A stretch of DNA of 64,000 nucleotides from JAHIQC01 sp964565645. Lineage in GTDB: Bacteria; Actinomycetota; Coriobacteriia; Anaerosomatales; JAHIQC01. Positions within the stretch are counted from its first letter, which is position 1. The number at the start of each line of letters is the position of its first letter. The notes beneath the pieces are model-generated. The model was not told the DNA's origin. It was given only the letters and a program-made list of their open reading frames with translations, and did not search any database. The position numbers and the translations under genes are program-made. Below, piece by piece: positions 62,578-64,000 of the stretch. The DNA is taken from the NCBI GenBank assembly GCA_964565645.1, contig CAZMFQ010000002.1, positions 62,001 through 126,000 of the forward strand. Direction: 5' to 3'.

Positions 62578-63494
62578 GCCGGTCCCCATTCGACGGGCTC
62601 GACGATACGCGCTCCGGCGGCGAACGCGGCCCCGGACATCACGCCGCGACCCTCGGGACGGACCTCCTCGGCGGACATGACTCCATCAGCGAAGCCGACC
62701 AGCAACGATCCCCGGACGCCGAGCGCGAGGCCCGGCGGGAGATCGGCCGCAGCGGGGACCGCGCGGAGCACGTCGAGCGTGCGCCCCGCTATGACGAGCT
62801 TGCTTCGCGCGGAATCGGTGGATGCCCGCACCCGACGCAGGGCGGCCTCGATCGGAAGGTCGGGGCTCAGTGCGAGATCGGCGTCCGTGACCTTGGGTGC
62901 GTACGTCGCCGAGGAGTCGTCCTGTGCGGTCCACACGACCGTGCCCGCCTCGATCGCGGCGAGGATCTCCAGCAGCGCCTCAGCGCCGATCCCGGCGATC
63001 GCCGCCGTGAGTGCTTCGACATCCAGGCCGTCGACCGGCACGCTCGCCGTCGTCGCGTATGGGCCCGTGTCCAGCCCTTCCTCCATGCGCATGATCGAGA
63101 CGCCCGCGAGTTCGTCACCGTCGAGGATCGCACGGTGGATCGGGGCGGCACCGCGGTGACGGGGCAGGATCGACGCGTGCACGTTCACGCAGCCGTAGGG
63201 CGGTATCGCCAAGACCTCAGGCGGAAGGATCATGCCGTACGCCGCGACGCAGATGACATCCGGGCGCAGCTTCGCAAGCGCCGCGATCTCGACCTCATCG
63301 CGCAGCGTGCGGGGCGTGTACACGGGGATGCCCGACTCCTCGGCGGCGATCCTGACGGGTGTGGGAACGAGTTCCTTGCCCCGGCGACGCACCCGGTCCG
63401 GCTGGGTGTACACCGCGACGACCTCGTGCGCGGCGCACAACGCCAGAAGCGACGGCACGGCGAACTCGGGAGTGCCCATGAACACGACGCGCAC
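62574..63494 (-). CDS. fmt: Methionyl-tRNA formyltransferase
   Basis: This enzyme formylates initiator tRNA. The product is 306 residues from GTG 63494 with GAGGGGG five bases upstream; an earlier start would add unconserved residues. VVFMGTPEFAVPSLLAL, GMILPPEVL and NVHASILPRHRGAAPIHRAI are family blocks. The C-terminal OB-like domain is present. Confidence 0.97.
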   Translation of the reverse strand: MRVVFMGTPEFAVPSLLALCAAHEVVAVYTQPDRVRRRGKELVPTPVRIAAEESGIPVYTPRTLRDEVEIAALAKLRPDVICVAAYGMILPPEVLAIPPYGCVNVHASILPRHRGAAPIHRAILDGDELAGVSIMRMEEGLDTGPYATTASVPVDGLDVEALTAAIAGIGAEALLEILAAIEAGTVVWTAQDDSSATYAPKVTDADLALSPDLPIEAALRRVRASTDSARSKLVIAGRTLDVLRAVPAAADLPPGLALGVRGSLLVGFADGVMSAEEVRPEGRGVMSGAAFAAGARIVEPVEWGPA

Positions 63495-63520
63495 TGAAAC
63501 CCCCTCGGATCGCGCGGCCC

Positions 63521-64000
63521 TCACCCGCGGGACTGCAGCTCGTTGTACTCCCTGAGGGCGGCCTTGCGGTCCTCGGCCGACGCCCGGTCGATGATGAGCA
63601 CCCCGTCGAGATGGTCGATCTCATGCTGGAGCGCACGTGCGAGCAGCTCCGCCGCCTTCACGCGGACCTCTTCGCCCTGCAGATTGAGAGCCTCGCAGGT
63701 GACGGAGACGCTGCGCTCGACCGGAACCGTGATGCCCGGAAGCGACAGACAGCCTTCCTCCTCGACCTCGGTCTCCTCGGAACGCTCGACGATTCGGGGA
63801 TTGCACAACGCGATGAGGCCGTCATCGACGTCCAGAACGACCACGCGCTTGAGAACGCCGATCTGAGGCGCGGCCAGACCGACACCGGGAGCGTCGTACA
63901 TCGCCTTGGCCATGGTCTTGACGAGCGACACGAGGTCACTGTCGAGTGCCGGATCCACGTCCTGCGCACCGGCCTTCAGCGCGGGACTGGGATGAGCGAG
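63521..64000 (-). CDS. def: Peptide deformylase, N-terminus beyond the window
   Basis: This metallo-enzyme removes the formyl group from new proteins. The visible part is 159 residues and continues past the right edge; only about ten residues should be missing. Three motifs are complete: APGVGLAAPQIG, EEGCLSLPG with the metal Cys, and LQHEIDHLDGVL with two metal His. A GTG within the frame at 63958 is not the start, because the conserved N-terminal HPSPALKAGAQDV lies upstream of it. Confidence 0.96.
   Translation of the reverse strand, partial: LAHPSPALKAGAQDVDPALDSDLVSLVKTMAKAMYDAPGVGLAAPQIGVLKRVVVLDVDDGLIALCNPRIVERSEETEVEEEGCLSLPGITVPVERSVSVTCEALNLQGEEVRVKAAELLARALQHEIDHLDGVLIIDRASAEDRKAALREYNELQSRG

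Overview
The window is 64 kb of high-GC chromosome. Almost every gene is on the minus strand; only rpmB and an FmdB-type zinc-ribbon gene are on the plus strand. Gene content points to an Actinomycetota-type anaerobe: the MEP isoprenoid pathway, a WhiG/FliA-type sigma factor, a DivIVA-like coiled coil, FabK-type enoyl reductase, FakA/DegV, ADP-forming acetyl-CoA synthetase and long acidic tails on ribosomal proteins. A deep or Coriobacteriia-like lineage is my best guess. This is inferred from gene content and order, not from a database comparison.

Positions 7178 to 64000 are a housekeeping superoperon region. Read in the direction of transcription (from high to low coordinates) it holds: def-fmt-rsmB-glpX; a PASTA protein and an M23 peptidase; a TPP riboswitch with thiT-thiN; a GAF/HD-GYP protein; asp23-fakA-degV-recG-rsmD-coaD-divIVA-like-yceD-rpmF; an acd / Pta-N-like pair; the fatty-acid cluster plsX-fabH-fabK-fabD-fabG-acpP-(FabK-like)-fabF; rnc-smc-ftsY-lepB-ffh; rpsP-khpA-rimM-trmD-lepB; rplS; rnhB-yraN-comM-dprA-trmFO-xerC-sigma factor-response regulator; rpsB-tsf-pyrH-frr-uppS-cdsA-dxr-rseP-ispG; a small Rossmann protein and proS. 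Four-base ATGA or GTGA stop/start overlaps are common, so translational coupling is widespread. Promoters are legible before rpsB, rplS, rpsP, ffh, smc, asp23, rpmB and fmdB.

Positions 1 to about 7105 are quite different. This stretch is visibly less GC-rich and is an array of integron gene cassettes. Four attC sites (2502-2580, 3684-3744, 5226-5320, 6360-6461) each lie just downstream of a gene. Each has RYYYAAC/GTTRRRY-type ends and paired inner arms with one extra unpaired base in the left arm on the minus strand, as a functional attC should have. A fifth half-site (7100-7106) marks the join to proS. No integron integrase gene lies at that end, so within this window the array looks like a cluster of attC sites lacking an integrase (CALIN).

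The cassette cargo is what one expects of phage defence. In array order it is: a 209-residue HEPN-like protein, a second HEPN-like protein, an ApeA-type HEPN protein, a 360-residue protein I cannot assign, and a two-gene cassette coding for a HamA/DUF1837-like nuclease-fold protein overlapping a large DEAH helicase (Hachiman- or AbpAB-like) that runs off the left edge. Three consecutive single-gene cassettes carry RxxxxH/RxxxxxxH-type HEPN motifs, and the unassigned cassette among them is the best candidate for something undescribed.
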